Positions 43,825 through 53,410 of a stretch of 64,000 nucleotides of DNA are shown here, in pieces. The notes under the pieces were generated by a model. The model saw only the letters and a list, made by a program, of their open reading frames with translations. It made no database searches and was not told the origin of the DNA. Source of the DNA: JAJRXC01 sp047639555 (GTDB lineage Bacteria; Actinomycetota; Acidimicrobiia; Acidimicrobiales; Aldehydirespiratoraceae). Location of the stretch: positions 9,018 through 73,017 of the forward strand of contig JBLIOE010000016.1 of the NCBI GenBank assembly GCA_047639555.1, in the 5' to 3' direction. Numbering within the stretch: position 1 is the first letter of the stretch; every line of letters begins with the position of its first letter. The position numbers and the translations under genes are program-made.

Positions 43825-44542
43825 TGCCTTCGCGCCACCAGTGGTAGGTATAGGTCACCATGCCTACAGAGAAGTTGTAGCGCTCCAGAAATCGGAGCAC
43901 GGCGATGTTGCGAGCCGCGCACGGCCCCGCCTCAAGCGGGCCATCGGGAGCCCAGTCGAACAACGCTTGCAGGAGGACGCCGGAGACACCCTTGCCCGGT
44001 TTCACGACACCCATGAGGTCGACGCACGGGGTACCACCCGGACCTATGTCGACCTGAGTCGAGATACCAGTCACGCCGTCCTCGTCTTCGGCGATGGCCA
44101 ACATGCGGTGATCGTCACGGATGGCTCGCTCGACCCAGGCTTGGTGCATCCGTCGCGCGGCGGCCTTTCCGAAGCGCGGGTCGGCGCCGAACCGGCTCCA
44201 CGGAGCGAGTCGATCTAGCGAGTCGTGCAGGATTTCGATGTCGGCTTCGGTGGCGATCCGAGCGTTCGACTTGGTGGGGATGCCTTCGAACGGAATGTCT
44301 CGTCGAGCCATCAAAACGTTGGTCTCGATGAGCTGGAAGCGATGGTTCTGGACATCGATCGCCGTGTACCCGGAATCGTTCGTTGGATCGAGTTGACCGT
44401 AGACGCAGTCGAACCGCCGATCGTTGGCTTCCGCGGTGATTGAGACGAGGTCGGCGTCGGTCACGCCGTTGAGATCGATCTTGCCAACCGATACCCCAAA
44501 GAATTCGCTGTCCCATGAAAGGGCTTCGATGCGTTCGGACAT
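43808..44542 (-). CDS. WecD-like GNAT N-acetyltransferase
   Basis: 244-residue GNAT protein. LSWDSEFFGVSVGKI at the start is the hallmark of WecD-type dTDP-amino-sugar acetyltransferases; the acetyl-CoA loop reads VVKPGKGVSGVLLQALF near 190 and the C-terminus NFSVGMVTYTYHWW is also typical. It would acetylate the product of the neighbouring aminotransferase to a 4-acetamido-4,6-dideoxy sugar. ATG 44542 is preferred to an upstream GTG at 44566. Confidence 0.87.
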   Translation of the reverse strand: MSERIEALSWDSEFFGVSVGKIDLNGVTDADLVSITAEANDRRFDCVYGQLDPTNDSGYTAIDVQNHRFQLIETNVLMARRDIPFEGIPTKSNARIATEADIEILHDSLDRLAPWSRFGADPRFGKAAARRMHQAWVERAIRDDHRMLAIAEDEDGVTGISTQVDIGPGGTPCVDLMGVVKPGKGVSGVLLQALFDWAPDGPLEAGPCAARNIAVLRFLERYNFSVGMVTYTYHWWREGIGNRG

Positions 44543-44598
44543 CCGACCATTGGTACCACCACTCACCCCCTGTGGGAAGGCTCGGGTACCGTTCTTGG

Positions 44599-45501
44599 GT
44601 GAACTGGTCTTCGAGTGATGTTGCGGTCAGCGTTGTTGTTGTCGTCTACGACATGGCGCGCGAGCTTCCGCGAACCCTGCATACGCTTTCTCGCGAGTAC
44701 CAGCGGGGCGACGTCAACTATGAGGTGATCGTTGTTGACAACGGATCCCCGGTTCCAGTGGATCCAGCGGTGTTGGACATTGTTCCGGCCGGCCGGTTGA
44801 TCCGCATCGACCCTGCGCCGCCGTCGCCGGCCCACGCCTGCAATGTCGGAATCGAGGCGGCGTCGGGCGACATCGTGGGTGTCCTGATCGACGGGGCGCG
44901 AATGGTCAGCCCCGGGCTGATCTCGTCGGCGCTCGACGCCGTCGCCACTGGGAATCGGGTGATCGCCACCACGTTGGCCTTCCATCTCGGCGACGAGCCA
45001 CAGATGGCCGCCGCCGCGAAGGGCTACAACCAGTCGGTCGAAGATGAATTGCTCTCAACGGTGGACTGGGCGAACGACGGTGATCTGTTGTTCTCGATCA
45101 GCACCTTCGGGGGCTCATCGGCCCGGGGTTGGTACGGGCCGATGGGGGAGTGCAATGCCCTCTTCATGGCCGCCGATCTCTGGAGCGAGATCGACGGGTT
45201 CGATGAGATTTTTGATCGTCCCGGTGGCGGACTAGTGAACCACGACCTCTACCGGCGGGCCTGTGCCGCGCCCAACACGGATCTGGTGATGATGCTCGGC
45301 GAGGGTTCGTTCCATCAGTTCCACGGTGGTGCGGCCACCGGTGGAACGGCGGTGCGCGACGAGTTGTGGTCCGAATATGAGGCCCTTCGAGGCGCCAAAT
45401 TTGAGCCGCCTGAACGCCTGGCGCGTTATGTCGGGGAGGTGGCGCCGAGTGCGCAACACCATCTCGCACGATCCGTTGATTGGCGGGATCGCCACGTCTA
45501 G
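44599..45501 (+). CDS. GT2 glycosyltransferase, free relative of the giant proteins' GT2 module
   Basis: 300-residue GT-A enzyme. VSVVVVVYDMARELPRTL opens the nucleotide-binding fold, IDGARMVSPGL is the DxD-like region near 95, and MLGEGSFHQFHGGAATGG near 234 is almost the same as the motif in both giant proteins, as are DWANDGDLLFSIS and the terminal ARYVG. It therefore belongs to the same small GT2 subfamily without the methyltransferase modules. GTG 44599 is the start. Direct repeats begin inside its last codons. Confidence 0.88.
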   Translation: MNWSSSDVAVSVVVVVYDMARELPRTLHTLSREYQRGDVNYEVIVVDNGSPVPVDPAVLDIVPAGRLIRIDPAPPSPAHACNVGIEAASGDIVGVLIDGARMVSPGLISSALDAVATGNRVIATTLAFHLGDEPQMAAAAKGYNQSVEDELLSTVDWANDGDLLFSISTFGGSSARGWYGPMGECNALFMAADLWSEIDGFDEIFDRPGGGLVNHDLYRRACAAPNTDLVMMLGEGSFHQFHGGAATGGTAVRDELWSEYEALRGAKFEPPERLARYVGEVAPSAQHHLARSVDWRDRHV

Positions 45502-45540
45502 GGAGCGGGATCGCCACGTCTAGGGAGCGGGATCGCCACA
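45483..45540. repeat. 22-bp direct tandem repeat, 2.6 copies
   Basis: Units at 45483-45504 and 45505-45526 (gcgggatcgccacgtctagg plus ga) are identical, followed by a 14-base partial copy. The first unit contains the TAG of the GT2 gene, so the array seems to have grown from the gene's own 3' end. Confidence 0.9.
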
Positions 45541-45672
45541 CCGAGTGGGGGCCATCCGACCCAAAGTGGCGATGGGGTCTTCCTGTCAGCCGGTAGACGC
45601 GCCACAATGGGGAGCTGCGTCGGGGACTTGAGGCATAGACAGAATGCAGATGCGACGAAACGGAAGAAACAA

Positions 45673-48600
45673 GTGAGCCATCACCCAATTGCCATCACCG
45701 GCATGCACCGTTCCGGCACCTCCATGATCACGCGCGGGCTCCATGAGTCCGGGTTGCATCTCCTTGGCGGTGACGCTGATGCGCTCCTCGCCGCGGCCGA
45801 CGACAATCCCGAAGGTTTCTGGGAAAACAAGGCGATCGTGAACTGCAACGACGACCTTCTCGAAGCCTCGGGCGGGGCCTGGGACAACCCGCCGGCGCTG
45901 CTTCCACAGGCCGTCGACGACCCTCGTCTCGCCGAGATTGTGGAACCCGCCACTGCCGCCCTCGCCGGATTGGCCGAAAACGACCGTTGGGGATTCAAAG
46001 ATCCGCGACTCTGCCTCACTGCCGCGTTCTGGCTTGATCTCCAACCCGATCTTCGTTTCGTGATCTGTGTACGCAACCCGCTTGAGGTCGCTTTGTCGCT
46101 GAAGCGGCGCAATCAGAACTCATATTCGCTGGGTCTCACCTTGTGGGAGCAGTACTACCAGTCGATTCTCGACCTCGTGCCTCCCGAGCAACGAATCATC
46201 ACGCACTACGACTCCTACTTCATCGACCCCGCGGGCGAGCTTGGTCGCGTCTGCGACTTTGCCGGACTCGAGGCCGCGACGTTGGCGGTACGTAGCGATC
46301 TCCGCCATCACGACGTGGGCGTGAGCCTCGACGAGGCCAACCTCGGTGGCAACCTTCGTTCTCTCTACCAGTCGCTGTGCGATGAAGCGGGCGCGATGGC
46401 ACCTCGATCGCCGGTGTCCGATGAGGGCCAGGTTCGTCGCCTGGTGCTCGACGGAACGGTCGCGGCCCGACACGCCGAACAACGCCAGCAGGCCATCGGG
46501 CGGCTCGAAGAACGGCTCATCGAGTCACAGGGTGTCGCCAAGGATCTGCGCGACGAGCTCAACGCCGCCCGACGCGAATCAGAGACTGCGAAGCGCGACC
46601 TCTCGCATCGTGATCACGAGCTCGCCGAGCTGCGGGGCCGTGTCGACCAGTTGACGACCGGCCAGGTAGCGCTGCTGGACGGACAATCCGAACTGCGCGG
46701 TACCGGCCGCCGAATCGTTGATACCACCGACACGATCGCGGATCTGACCCACAGCGTGAAGGCCACTTCTCAGCGGGTGGAAGAACGACAGAAGGGCGCG
46801 CAGGACAAGCTCGATCACATCGACGCGATCCTCGGAGCGGTCCACGTCAAGCTGCGTGCCGTGGAAGACGAGGTGTCGTCGAAGCCCGGGATTGGCTCCC
46901 GGCTTGCAAGCCGTGTTCGTCGAGTCTTCGGTGGGGCCGCTCGGCGCGCTGCCACGCCAACGCGTCGGGTCGTCGCTGCAAGTGCTCGTCGCGGAGTGCC
47001 CGCTGCAACGAAGACCGCGAAGCAGGCCGCGAAACGTATGCCGGCGCCTATGCAGAACAACCTCCGGCGGGTCCGCGGCGCGGTCGCCGATGGTCAGGTG
47101 GCCAATCGGATTCGAGAGCGTGGTGCCAAGGTCACAGCGAAGCTCCCGGCTCCCGCGCAGAAGGTTGCCCGGAAGAGTGTTGCCGTTGCGAAGTCGAGCG
47201 GCATCGTGCCGAAGTTCACCCGGGTGGCGAAGGGCGTTAATCGACGCCTGCCCAACCCAGCGAAGAAGATCGTCAACCGACTCACTCCCAAGAACACGGC
47301 GCCGACGGCGCGCCCGAAACGACCGGTCAAGAAGGCTGCACCGGCCCCCCGCCCGAAGCAGTCGGTTGACGGGCGCGCCTCGGCGGTGCCGAAGGGTCCT
47401 GCGGCGTACAAGTGGCAGAAGGGTTATGAGCGAATCGTCGACGAATTCGTTCTCGCGGATGCAGCGTTCGCGGTGGTCACCCCGGGCTGTAAGTCCGGTG
47501 TCGAGCGTGTCGACGGTCGAGTCGGCATTCCGTTCCCATCCGCCGATGTCGGCTCGTCTCCCGCTGACTGTCTGTCGTTGATTGCCATCCTTGAAGCGGC
47601 CCGTCTTGGTGGTTGTACTCGGCTGGTAGTCCCCGAAGGGGCCCGGGGCTGGCTCCAAGGGCATCCCGAGTTTCGCGATCATCTGATTGCAAGCCACTCC
47701 GTCTTGGCGGATCGCGAGGCGGCGGGTATCGCGATCGATCTCGAGTCTCCGGCCGCTCCCGACGTGCGCAGTCTCCTTGCCGAAGTGAACGACGTCGCCG
47801 CTGGTCTGGGTGAGGGCGCGGCTGTTCTCGATTGGACCGCTGACGGCGTGGGTCACGAACTTCCCGGCATCACGGTGTTCTCCCCCCCCGTCGACCAGAC
47901 AACGCTTCCGTACTTCGACCGGAGCATCGATGTTGTGGTTGTGTCGCAAGATCGCGACCTCGACGAAGCGCGTCGGGTCACTGCTTCGGCGACAATTGTC
48001 GTGCGCGACTCGGCCTCTTCGGTCGACGTCGTCTCGGTCGAATCGATGGCATCGGAGACAGCACAGGTTTCGATCGCCGTGTGCGCTCCCTCGACATTGG
48101 CCGCGGTTGATGCGGCGATCAGCGCTCGAGCCGCGGCAACCGGATCGGTGGTGCACTTTGATGTGGCGCCGGCGGCACTGGCGCTAAGCGCCGACGTTGT
48201 TGTGTCGCTCGCGGCCGGTGTGGTCCCCCTCCCAGGGGCTATCGCGGCGCTCGCCAATAGCGCCGCCGGTGATCCCACTTCATTGTCTGTCGCGAAGGTT
48301 CTGGATGCCGAAGGCCGCCTCGAATCGGCGGGCTCTATGGTGTTCGCCGATGGCAGCACGGCCGGGATTGGTGCGGAGTCTCTTGATGTCCGAGCGCCGT
48401 GGCATGAGTTCGCCCGTCCCGTCTGCTTTGGCGAAGGCGCCGTCGCCGCGGTCGCGGCCCTGTGGACTCCCCTCGAGGACGCGCCAGATTCGGGCCCTGC
48501 TGTGTCGGGCATAGCTGTATCGGCCGCCGCGTGGGCGGGCGGTCATACGGTGACGTATCGGCCGAAGTCGGTTTTTGTACGAGCGGTCGAGAGTGGCCAA

Positions 48601-48726
48601 AGTCCCACCCCCACCTGGGAGGGGCCGCTGCCGAAGCGCCCAAACCGGCCGGAAGAGCTCCGGGATGGCGCGTGGCGTTTCCTTTTGGCGAATGACGATC
48701 CGACAGTGTTCGGGGAAGGCAACTGA
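45673..48726 (+). CDS. Sulfotransferase / coiled-coil / basic linker / GT2-like fusion
   Basis: 1017 residues. N-terminal sulfotransferase (about 1-235): ITGMHRSGTSMITRGL near 8, WGFKDPRLCL, and FVICVRNPLEVALSLKRR near 135. A coiled coil spans about 265-395 (LEERLIESQGVAKDLRDEL and following). A strongly basic Ala/Lys/Arg/Pro-rich linker spans about 405-590 and holds three related units: RMPAPMQNNLRR, KLPAPAQKVARK and RLPNPAKKIVNR. The C-terminal part resembles the acceptor half of GT2 enzymes (DAEGRLESAGSMVFADGS near 870) but I see no intact DxD site. The GTG at 45673 has GGAAG upstream. It overlaps the next gene (TGATG). Confidence 0.8.
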   Translation: MSHHPIAITGMHRSGTSMITRGLHESGLHLLGGDADALLAAADDNPEGFWENKAIVNCNDDLLEASGGAWDNPPALLPQAVDDPRLAEIVEPATAALAGLAENDRWGFKDPRLCLTAAFWLDLQPDLRFVICVRNPLEVALSLKRRNQNSYSLGLTLWEQYYQSILDLVPPEQRIITHYDSYFIDPAGELGRVCDFAGLEAATLAVRSDLRHHDVGVSLDEANLGGNLRSLYQSLCDEAGAMAPRSPVSDEGQVRRLVLDGTVAARHAEQRQQAIGRLEERLIESQGVAKDLRDELNAARRESETAKRDLSHRDHELAELRGRVDQLTTGQVALLDGQSELRGTGRRIVDTTDTIADLTHSVKATSQRVEERQKGAQDKLDHIDAILGAVHVKLRAVEDEVSSKPGIGSRLASRVRRVFGGAARRAATPTRRVVAASARRGVPAATKTAKQAAKRMPAPMQNNLRRVRGAVADGQVANRIRERGAKVTAKLPAPAQKVARKSVAVAKSSGIVPKFTRVAKGVNRRLPNPAKKIVNRLTPKNTAPTARPKRPVKKAAPAPRPKQSVDGRASAVPKGPAAYKWQKGYERIVDEFVLADAAFAVVTPGCKSGVERVDGRVGIPFPSADVGSSPADCLSLIAILEAARLGGCTRLVVPEGARGWLQGHPEFRDHLIASHSVLADREAAGIAIDLESPAAPDVRSLLAEVNDVAAGLGEGAAVLDWTADGVGHELPGITVFSPPVDQTTLPYFDRSIDVVVVSQDRDLDEARRVTASATIVVRDSASSVDVVSVESMASETAQVSIAVCAPSTLAAVDAAISARAAATGSVVHFDVAPAALALSADVVVSLAAGVVPLPGAIAALANSAAGDPTSLSVAKVLDAEGRLESAGSMVFADGSTAGIGAESLDVRAPWHEFARPVCFGEGAVAAVAALWTPLEDAPDSGPAVSGIAVSAAAWAGGHTVTYRPKSVFVRAVESGQSPTPTWEGPLPKRPNRPEELRDGAWRFLLANDDPTVFGEGN

Positions 48727-51700
48727 TGGCGCGACGTCATGCCCTTGTGGTTCACACCCGAATGCCGGCATTCGACCGGGACAGTGGGTCACAAGACATC
48801 GATAATACGGTCCGCTGGCTCCTCGATGAGGGCTGGACGGTCACGTACTTGTCCCGCGAGGAAGAAGGCGAGGCCGAAGAGCGTCACGCTGACCGACTTC
48901 GCCAGATGGGCGTGGCAACGTTTGCCGGTTTCGATTGGCTGCCGAAGCTGCTGCGTTCCTACGACTTCGACATGGCGATGGTGGCCTTCTGGGAAGTCGC
49001 CGCACAGGTTGTGCCGTTGGTTCACGAGTATTCGCCGAGCACCCGCGTCATCGTCAACTCGATCGACATCCACTTTCTTCGTAACGCCCGCCAGGCCTTC
49101 GTTGAATCGGGTGCGGTCGACAAGTCTTTTGGTGAGGAAGCGGCGAACGAACTCAACGTGTACCACTCCGCCGAGGCCGTGCTCGCGGTCTCCGAGAAGG
49201 AGCGTGTGTTGCTCGCCGACTTCATCGGCGAAGAGCGCGCCCACACCATTCCGCTTGCTGAGCACATCGCCCGATCGACGGTGCCGCTGTCAGCCCGGCG
49301 AGGGATGTACTTTGTCGGAAACTTCCGCCATGTGCCGAACCGCGACGCGGTGGCGTATCTCGCCAACGAGGTTCTGCCGCTCGTCGACCCGGATCTACTC
49401 GCCGCCCATCCGCTCACTGTGGTCGGCAACTATCTCGACAAGATCACGCTCGATATCGATCCCGACATCGTCGGCCTGAATCTCGTCGGCTGGGTGCCAT
49501 CGGTCCAGCCCTACGTGGAACGTTCCCGGGTTGCCGTTGTGCCCCTGCTCCACGGAGCGGGCGTGAAGCGCAAGGTGCTGCAGTCGATGATGGCGTACAC
49601 CCCGGTCGTCACCACACCAATCGGTGCGGAGGGTCTCGACCTCCAGCAGGGCGAACACGCGCTCATCGCTGTCGATGCCTCCGACATGGCCGCCGCGCTC
49701 ACTCGTGTTCTGACTGACGACGAACTCTGGACGCGACTCGCTGCTCAGGGTGCGGATCACATCGATGCTCGCCACGGTCTTTCACATGTGAAGCCTCAGT
49801 TCGACGCCATGATCGGAACCGTGATGGCGCGACCGCTCCAACCGCGTCGAATCGCGAGCGAAACGGACCGCGACGAAGCAGCGGTGCACGCGGACGCCGA
49901 GGCCATCCGCGATCGGATCCAATCGATCGCCGAACCCGGCGCTCCCGTGCTCATCGTTTCGCTGGGCGACGACTCTCTCACTGACCTCGGCTCCCAGCCT
50001 TGCTGGCATTTCCCACAGGGTCGCGAAGGCGAATGGGGCGGCTTCGCGCCGACCAGCAGCCGGGCCGCTCTCACCCACATCGATGCGCAGATGCAGCAGG
50101 GTGCGCGCTACTTCGTTCTGCCCCGTGCTGCGTTTGGTTGGAAGCGCGACCTTCCCGAGCTCTTCGTTCATCTCGAGACCGAGGGACGGCGCCTGTATCA
50201 AGACGAGATGGTCGCGATCTACGACCTCGCCCCGTCCGAGGCAAACATCGAGTTGGCGCCGGTCTCGGCTGCGTCGGTCTATATCGCTGGCAGTTTCTCC
50301 GGGGGCCGTTCGGGCCCGCCGACCGATCTCCATGCCGAGCTCGCCAACACCGAATCACTTTCCGTTCGCCAGGTCTGGCGAGCCGACGATCATCCCGAGG
50401 CCAGCGCACCCATCGATGATTCGGGTGCGGACTATGTCGTCTACGTGCATGACAACGCAGTGCTCCCGAGTGGTTTCCTCGAGGAACTCATCGCCACACA
50501 AGAAGCGCTGGGTGTCGATCGCCTCCAGCCCGCGCACAACAGCGGCCCGACAGCGGGCCCGCCGATGACCGAACGGCACCGGGGCGTCTTCGCCCGAGAG
50601 GTTGATGCACCCACGCCTCTTCCTGTCCTATCGGTGAAGGCGGGCGCCGCCGTCGAGGGGCCTGTCGTGTTGACCGACGAGTTGACGATTGGTTTGCGGG
50701 CGCCGATCGAGGCCGACGACAACGGTGATGGTTTCGCGTTCGTCCGCCGCCTCTGGCTCGACGCCGATGGTGCGCCGGTGGTTTACGACCGCCCCGAACC
50801 CGCTTCAGCGCCCGAAATCAGCGTGCTGATTTCCACCTACAACCGCCCGGCCTTGCTCCGTGAAGCGCTCGAGTCGTTCTGCGCCCAGACCATCGATCGA
50901 TCCCGCTACGAAGTGGTGTTGGTCGATGATGGGTCCGACGATTCCGAAGTCGCGGCCATCGTCGAGGAGTTCGCCGAGCGCCTTCAGGTTGTCGGCGTGT
51001 GCGCCGGTCACGCGGGTCGCAGCGCGGCGAAGAACCTGTGCGTTCTGTTGGCCCGTGGCCCTGTCGTGTTGTTCTTCGACGACGACGACCGAGTCACGCC
51101 CGACTATCTCGAACGTCACCTTGCGGGTCATGAGAAATGGACCGACGAGGGTGTGGCGATCCTCGGTCACACGAACTGGGCGCCCGAGCTCGATGTCTCA
51201 CCGCTGATGCACTTCATCACCGATGTCGATCGGCTCATGTTCTCCTACGGCAGCCTGCAGGCGGGCCAAGAGCTTGACTGGCGAGGATTCTGGGAGGGTC
51301 GCATTTCTTGTAAGCGGTCCCTGTTGCTGCGACACGGTCTCCACGATCAACGTCTGAACTACTCGATCGATGTCGAGATGGGTTGGCGCCTGATGCCCCA
51401 TGGCTTGAAGGTGGTCTACGACCCGTCAGCAATCAGCGTGATGGCCCGTCCCCTCAACTTCACCGGGTTCTGCGACCGCACGCAGGCAAAGGGCAAGGCG
51501 ATGGCCGTCATCGCGTCGCTGCATCCGGGCACCGACATCGGCGCCCAGCTCAAACTCGATGAGTCGCGTGCGCTCTACGAAGAGAATCGCTACGGCGAAG
51601 GAGAACTTCGTGCCCGGGTCGCCCAACTCGAAGCAGCATCGCTCACTGATGAATCCGTACTGCCGGAACTCCACGAGCTCTATCGCTCAACATTTCGCAT

Positions 51701-52544
51701 CCTGAACGCCAAAGGGGTCGCGGAGACGACCGGAGGGGTCTACGCCATGCCGCGCCAACCAACGACGGTCCAACCGTTTGAAGACACAGATCCGGAGCTG
51801 CTCTACGACGGCAGCCCACCGCAAGCGTCGGACGATCCGGTGCTCAGTATCACCTTGCCGGTGTGGAGCCGCACCGAGAAGCTCGCCCGGATGGTGGAAG
51901 AAACCGTCGAGCGCATCTGGGAAGTCGCCCGGGTGCCCACCGAAGTGGTCGCCATCGATAACGGCTCCGACTTCTCGTCGGAGCTCAAAGCCAAGGTATA
52001 CGGCTACCCGGAGAACAAGGGTGTCTCGACCGGTTGGAACAGCGGCATCCGTCTCACGACGGCTCCCACGTTTGTGGTCATGAACAGCGACTGCATGGTG
52101 GAGCCGGGGTGGGACGAGGCCCTCCTCGAAGCAGCCAACGATGGCCGCCGGATTGCGTTCCCCTACACCGATCATTGTGACGGCCAAGGCTTCGCACTGC
52201 CTGATCAGGGTGGTACCGCCGGCTGGTGTTTCATGATGACCAGGGCCATCTATGAAGAGGTCGGCGTCTTCGACGAATGGTTTAATCCGGCCTTCTGTGA
52301 AGACACCGACTATTGGCATCGGGCGTGGCAGATGGACATCGCCCTTGAACCGGTCCCCGCCGCTCGCGTGGTCCATGCTCGACGTACGACGGCCAGCACC
52401 ACACCTCATGTGGATTGGCTCCTCCTTGGCCATCGCTACAAGTACGGATGGAAACACGGCGTCGACCCGCTCGCCGCGCCGCCGTATTACAACCGCAAGT
52501 ATTCGGATTACATCGGTTCGTTCCCCGTACCGGAGGATCGATGA
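48726..52544 (+). CDS. Three-module glycosyltransferase GT4-GT2-GT2
   Basis: 1272 residues. Module 1 (about 1-370) is GT-B/GT4-like: MYFVGNFRHVPNRDAVAYL near 195 and VVPLLHGAGVKRKVLQSM near 262. A region of unclear fold follows (about 390-680). Module 2 (about 690-930) is GT2: EISVLISTYNRPALLREAL near 697 and FFDDDDRVTPDYLERH near 784. Module 3 (about 1035-1260) is GT2: LSITLPVWSRTEKL near 1038, VMNSDCMVEPGWDEAL near 1116 and CEDTDYWHRAW near 1190. Such proteins can add several sugars in sequence. It starts within the stop of the upstream fusion and its stop overlaps the next start (ATGA). Confidence 0.92.
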   Translation: MARRHALVVHTRMPAFDRDSGSQDIDNTVRWLLDEGWTVTYLSREEEGEAEERHADRLRQMGVATFAGFDWLPKLLRSYDFDMAMVAFWEVAAQVVPLVHEYSPSTRVIVNSIDIHFLRNARQAFVESGAVDKSFGEEAANELNVYHSAEAVLAVSEKERVLLADFIGEERAHTIPLAEHIARSTVPLSARRGMYFVGNFRHVPNRDAVAYLANEVLPLVDPDLLAAHPLTVVGNYLDKITLDIDPDIVGLNLVGWVPSVQPYVERSRVAVVPLLHGAGVKRKVLQSMMAYTPVVTTPIGAEGLDLQQGEHALIAVDASDMAAALTRVLTDDELWTRLAAQGADHIDARHGLSHVKPQFDAMIGTVMARPLQPRRIASETDRDEAAVHADAEAIRDRIQSIAEPGAPVLIVSLGDDSLTDLGSQPCWHFPQGREGEWGGFAPTSSRAALTHIDAQMQQGARYFVLPRAAFGWKRDLPELFVHLETEGRRLYQDEMVAIYDLAPSEANIELAPVSAASVYIAGSFSGGRSGPPTDLHAELANTESLSVRQVWRADDHPEASAPIDDSGADYVVYVHDNAVLPSGFLEELIATQEALGVDRLQPAHNSGPTAGPPMTERHRGVFAREVDAPTPLPVLSVKAGAAVEGPVVLTDELTIGLRAPIEADDNGDGFAFVRRLWLDADGAPVVYDRPEPASAPEISVLISTYNRPALLREALESFCAQTIDRSRYEVVLVDDGSDDSEVAAIVEEFAERLQVVGVCAGHAGRSAAKNLCVLLARGPVVLFFDDDDRVTPDYLERHLAGHEKWTDEGVAILGHTNWAPELDVSPLMHFITDVDRLMFSYGSLQAGQELDWRGFWEGRISCKRSLLLRHGLHDQRLNYSIDVEMGWRLMPHGLKVVYDPSAISVMARPLNFTGFCDRTQAKGKAMAVIASLHPGTDIGAQLKLDESRALYEENRYGEGELRARVAQLEAASLTDESVLPELHELYRSTFRILNAKGVAETTGGVYAMPRQPTTVQPFEDTDPELLYDGSPPQASDDPVLSITLPVWSRTEKLARMVEETVERIWEVARVPTEVVAIDNGSDFSSELKAKVYGYPENKGVSTGWNSGIRLTTAPTFVVMNSDCMVEPGWDEALLEAANDGRRIAFPYTDHCDGQGFALPDQGGTAGWCFMMTRAIYEEVGVFDEWFNPAFCEDTDYWHRAWQMDIALEPVPAARVVHARRTTASTTPHVDWLLLGHRYKYGWKHGVDPLAAPPYYNRKYSDYIGSFPVPEDR

Positions 52545-53410
52545 CGCTCGAACATGCCGCCCCGTACCTCGCGGGCGAAGGAATCTGTTCAAACCCGATC
52601 TTTGTGATCGGCTCGCCGCGATCAGGCACGACGGCAACGGCACAGTCGCTGAACCGCCACCCTGATCTGTGGGTCGGCAAGGAGAGCTACATCCTCTCGG
52701 ACCTGTTCCAAGGCGAGCGGGCCGAGCGTGTCTGGGACAACCAGATGGGCCGACAGACGCCGTGCTGGCTCGATCACGAACAGATCGAGAAGGATGAATG
52801 GCTGGCCTTCGTCGGCCTCGGTTTTAACGCACTTTTCTCCTCTCGCGCCGAGGGCAAGCGGTGGATCGACCAGACGCCTCTCTACACCCCGATGGCCCCA
52901 ACCCTCGCCAAGATGTTCCCGGGCGCGAAGTTCATCCACATTGTGCGTGACGGGCGCAACGTCGTGCGTTCGATGTCGAACTTTGAGCGCAAGTTCGACG
53001 ATGAACTACTCGCCAACGCAAAGTCGAACGAGATTCCGAAGTGGAGCAAGGACATCGAGAAGGCCTGCACCACGTGGGCCGAATGGGTCAATGCTGGTCT
53101 CGACTTTTCCGAAGCGAATCCCGACCGCTGCTTGACCGTGTGGAACGAGAAGCTTTCGGCCGGCGGCCCGGAGGCATGGGATCCCGTGCTTGAGTTCCTT
53201 GATCTTCGTCATCATCCCGGTCCCGGCAACTTCTTCTCGAAGAAGCGCATCGGGTCCAGCTTCAAGCTCGACCCCTCGCGTCCAGAGGACGACGATTGGT
53301 CGGGGTGGGACAAGAAGCGTCGGAAGGCGTTCGTTGCTGTTGCCGCGTCGACGATGGAGCGAGCGGGGTATGGCTCCGAGGCCGAAATGGAGGCCTGGAT
53401 CGATGTCTGA
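52541..53410 (+). CDS. Sulfotransferase D
   Basis: 289-residue PAPS-dependent sulfotransferase-type protein. P-loop FVIGSPRSGTTATAQSL near 23, 3'-phosphate motif FIHIVRDGRNVVRSMSNF near 132, and a C-terminal substrate region ending AEMEAWIDV. The protein is of typical length. ATG 52541 overlaps the upstream stop. It lies in a four-gene run with the two large fusions and sulfotransferase E. Confidence 0.9.
   Translation: MTLEHAAPYLAGEGICSNPIFVIGSPRSGTTATAQSLNRHPDLWVGKESYILSDLFQGERAERVWDNQMGRQTPCWLDHEQIEKDEWLAFVGLGFNALFSSRAEGKRWIDQTPLYTPMAPTLAKMFPGAKFIHIVRDGRNVVRSMSNFERKFDDELLANAKSNEIPKWSKDIEKACTTWAEWVNAGLDFSEANPDRCLTVWNEKLSAGGPEAWDPVLEFLDLRHHPGPGNFFSKKRIGSSFKLDPSRPEDDDWSGWDKKRRKAFVAVAASTMERAGYGSEAEMEAWIDV

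Noticed and set aside
45483..45540. CRISPR or transposon end
   Set aside because: Repeats are direct with no spacers and no inverted partner or transposase.
46579..48156. 525-codon minus-strand frame
   Set aside because: Antisense to the sulfotransferase fusion; Arg/His-rich translation without domains, produced by high GC.
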